Assembly (NCBI GenBank): GCA_024226555.1
Contig: JAAELO010000754.1
Location: 1-41,221 of the forward strand
Length of the DNA stretch: 41,221 bases
Source: Desulfobacterales bacterium
Lineage (GTDB): Bacteria; Desulfobacterota; Desulfobacteria; Desulfobacterales; JAAELO01
Direction of reading: 5' to 3'
Shown: in pieces, positions 40,211 through 41,221 of the stretch
Layout of the letters: each line of letters opens with the position of its first letter
How positions within the stretch are numbered: position 1 is the stretch's first letter
Made by a program: the position numbers and the translations under genes
The notes under the pieces: model-generated
The model's database searches: none
Seen by the model: the letters and a program-made list of their open reading frames with translations, nothing else
Told to the model about the DNA's origin: nothing

Positions 40211-40261
40211 ATTTATGACGCTAATTACAATAAAAGAGGTTTATAAATCCCTGTCATAAAT
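40211..40261. other. Inverted repeat between convergent genes
   Basis: ATTTATGAC (40211-40219) and GTCATAAAT (40253-40261) are perfectly complementary but 33 bases apart. The pair lies between the convergent unknown gene and sigma-54 activator gene and may help terminate one of them. It is weak evidence on its own. Confidence 0.35.
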
Positions 40262-40285
40262 TATTTTAAACTTCATGCAGAACTC

Positions 40286-41221
40286 TTAAACACCATAACT
40301 ATTTAGCTTTTTATGCAGAGTTTTCCTTGTGATTCCTAGTCTTCTTGCTGTTTCACTTTTATTACCTTTTGCATTTTTCAGTGTTTGTAATATAGCTTCT
40401 TTTTCAACATCAAAAAGAGTTTGATCTCTGCGCTCAATTTGAGAGTCCATGCTGTTAGAGTTCTCCTCATTATCAACAGTAATAATTGACAGATCTTTTT
40501 CGCTTATAAAATCAGCCTGGGAAAGAACAACGCTTCTTTCAACAGTATTCATTAGTTCCCGTACATTTCCGGGCCAGTCATAGCCAACCAAAGTATCCAT
40601 AGCTTTTGGAGTAAAACCTTTAACATCCTTCTTATTCACTGATGCAAACTGATTTATAAAGTGGTGAGCTAAAAGGGGAATATCATCTCTTCGATGTTTT
40701 AATGACGGTATTTTAAGATCAACAACATTTAAGCGATAAAAAAGATCTTCACGAAACTCTTTCTTCTCAACAAGCTCTTTTAAATTTTTATTTGTGGCAG
40801 CAATAACGCGAACATTTATTTTGATAACTTTCTCACCACCAACTCTTGTCACTTCTCTTTCCTGAAGAACCCGAAGTAATTTAGCCTGCATATTTAGTGG
40901 CATTTCGCTAACCTCATCAAGAAAGATACTACCACTATCTGCCTGTACAAAACATCCATCTTTTTTTCTGTCAGCTCCTGTAAACGCACCTTTTTCATGG
41001 CCAAAAAGTTCTGACTCAAGAAGAGTATCAGAAAATGCTGCACAGTTTATCCTGATAAATGGTTTGTCTTTTCTTGGGCTGTTGTAGTGAGTAGCTCCTG
41101 CTACGAGCTCTTTTCCAGTACCAGAATCACCTATAATCAGAACTGTTGCTTCAGTTGGAGCAACCTTATAAACAGTTTCAAGAAGTTTTGTAATGGCAGC
41201 ACCTTTACCAATGATTTTGGA
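40286..41221 (-). CDS. Sigma-54-dependent activator (NtrC family), 5' end missing
   Basis: The open frame continues to the right edge of the window at base 41221, so the N-terminus (probably a receiver or sensor domain) is missing. The visible 311 residues contain the AAA+ domain: Walker A GDSGTGKE, the sigma-54-contacting GAFTGA loop (GHEKGAFTGA) and Walker B IFLDEVSE. These are followed by the sensor regions (RVIAATNKNL, RLNVVDLKIPSLKHR) and a C-terminal Fis-type helix-turn-helix (KSETARRLGITRKTLHKKL). It hydrolyses ATP to remodel sigma-54 polymerase at -24/-12 promoters. A good sigma-54 promoter exists at 18472, but no physical link is evident. A start at the internal Met at 40903 would leave out half the AAA domain and is rejected. 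Confidence 0.93.
   Translation of the reverse strand, partial: SKIIGKGAAITKLLETVYKVAPTEATVLIIGDSGTGKELVAGATHYNSPRKDKPFIRINCAAFSDTLLESELFGHEKGAFTGADRKKDGCFVQADSGSIFLDEVSEMPLNMQAKLLRVLQEREVTRVGGEKVIKINVRVIAATNKNLKELVEKKEFREDLFYRLNVVDLKIPSLKHRRDDIPLLAHHFINQFASVNKKDVKGFTPKAMDTLVGYDWPGNVRELMNTVERSVVLSQADFISEKDLSIITVDNEENSNSMDSQIERRDQTLFDVEKEAILQTLKNAKGNKSETARRLGITRKTLHKKLNSYGV

Overview
The window is AT-rich and gene-dense, and it reads like the chromosome of an anaerobic, probably sulfate-reducing Desulfobacterota bacterium close to the Desulfobacteraceae. The best evidence is a complete Tmc transmembrane redox complex (tetraheme cytochrome c3, HdrD-like Fe-S protein, NarI-like cytochrome b and Trp-rich protein), a complex known from sulfate reducers. 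CmoA/CmoB, an acetyl-CoA hydrolase/transferase family CoA-transferase, a KamA-type radical SAM enzyme and many hybrid receiver/kinase proteins fit this. The species cannot be named from the sequence alone.

Layout. Positions 1-600: the 3' part of a CheW-like gene with an in-frame 15-bp tandem repeat. 970-2860: an aldo/keto reductase divergent from an AraC regulator. 2880-6340 (minus): metY-metX-metW-MOSC operon. 6640-7000: a lone receiver. 7128-18424 (minus): a long co-directional block with a good sigma-54 promoter at its head. It encodes a receiver, tmcD-C-B-A, a second receiver, a sensor kinase with two c-type heme motifs in its periplasmic domain, a receiver-kinase hybrid, an unknown protein, a double UspA, another receiver and another receiver-PAS-kinase. 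18754-24141 (minus): chemoreceptor, LOG-family nucleosidase, enoyl-CoA isomerase-like protein and CoA-transferase. 25238-30063: KamA-type enzyme, GNAT, exported DUF3015-like protein and cmoA-cmoB. 30543-35576 (plus): TerB-like protein, SPFH/band-7 membrane protein and a 1128-residue tandem-AAA+ protein ending in a Lon-type Ser-Lys protease domain. 35832-37867: an acyl-CoA-dehydrogenase-like protein and two small exported proteins. 38479: a cold-shock protein. 39047: an unknown protein. 40286 to the end (minus): a sigma-54 activator that runs off the window.

Two things stand out. First, the gaps carry about ten copies of a short non-coding element (roughly 48-193 bp) with long imperfect terminal inverted repeats beginning GGGAACCTCTAATAA and, in the best copies, exact 4-bp target duplications (TACA, TTAT, TATT, ACTT, TAAA). 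No transposase is present, so it looks like a MITE. Several copies interrupt what had been a palindrome. Its terminal repeat, which has stops in more than one frame, provides the stop codon of two real genes and probably of a small open frame, while a relic supplies residues near the C-terminus of a kinase. Second, the TerB / SPFH / AAA+-AAA+-Lon gene set looks like an HflKC-FtsH-type membrane quality-control assembly built with a Lon-type peptidase, and it may be a little-described system.

The Tmc region reads as one regulatory and redox unit. The sigma-54 promoter, heme-motif sensor kinase, cysteine-motif PAS domains and several phosphoacceptor domains suggest that periplasmic or membrane redox state controls the complex. 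That link is inferred from gene order and domain content.
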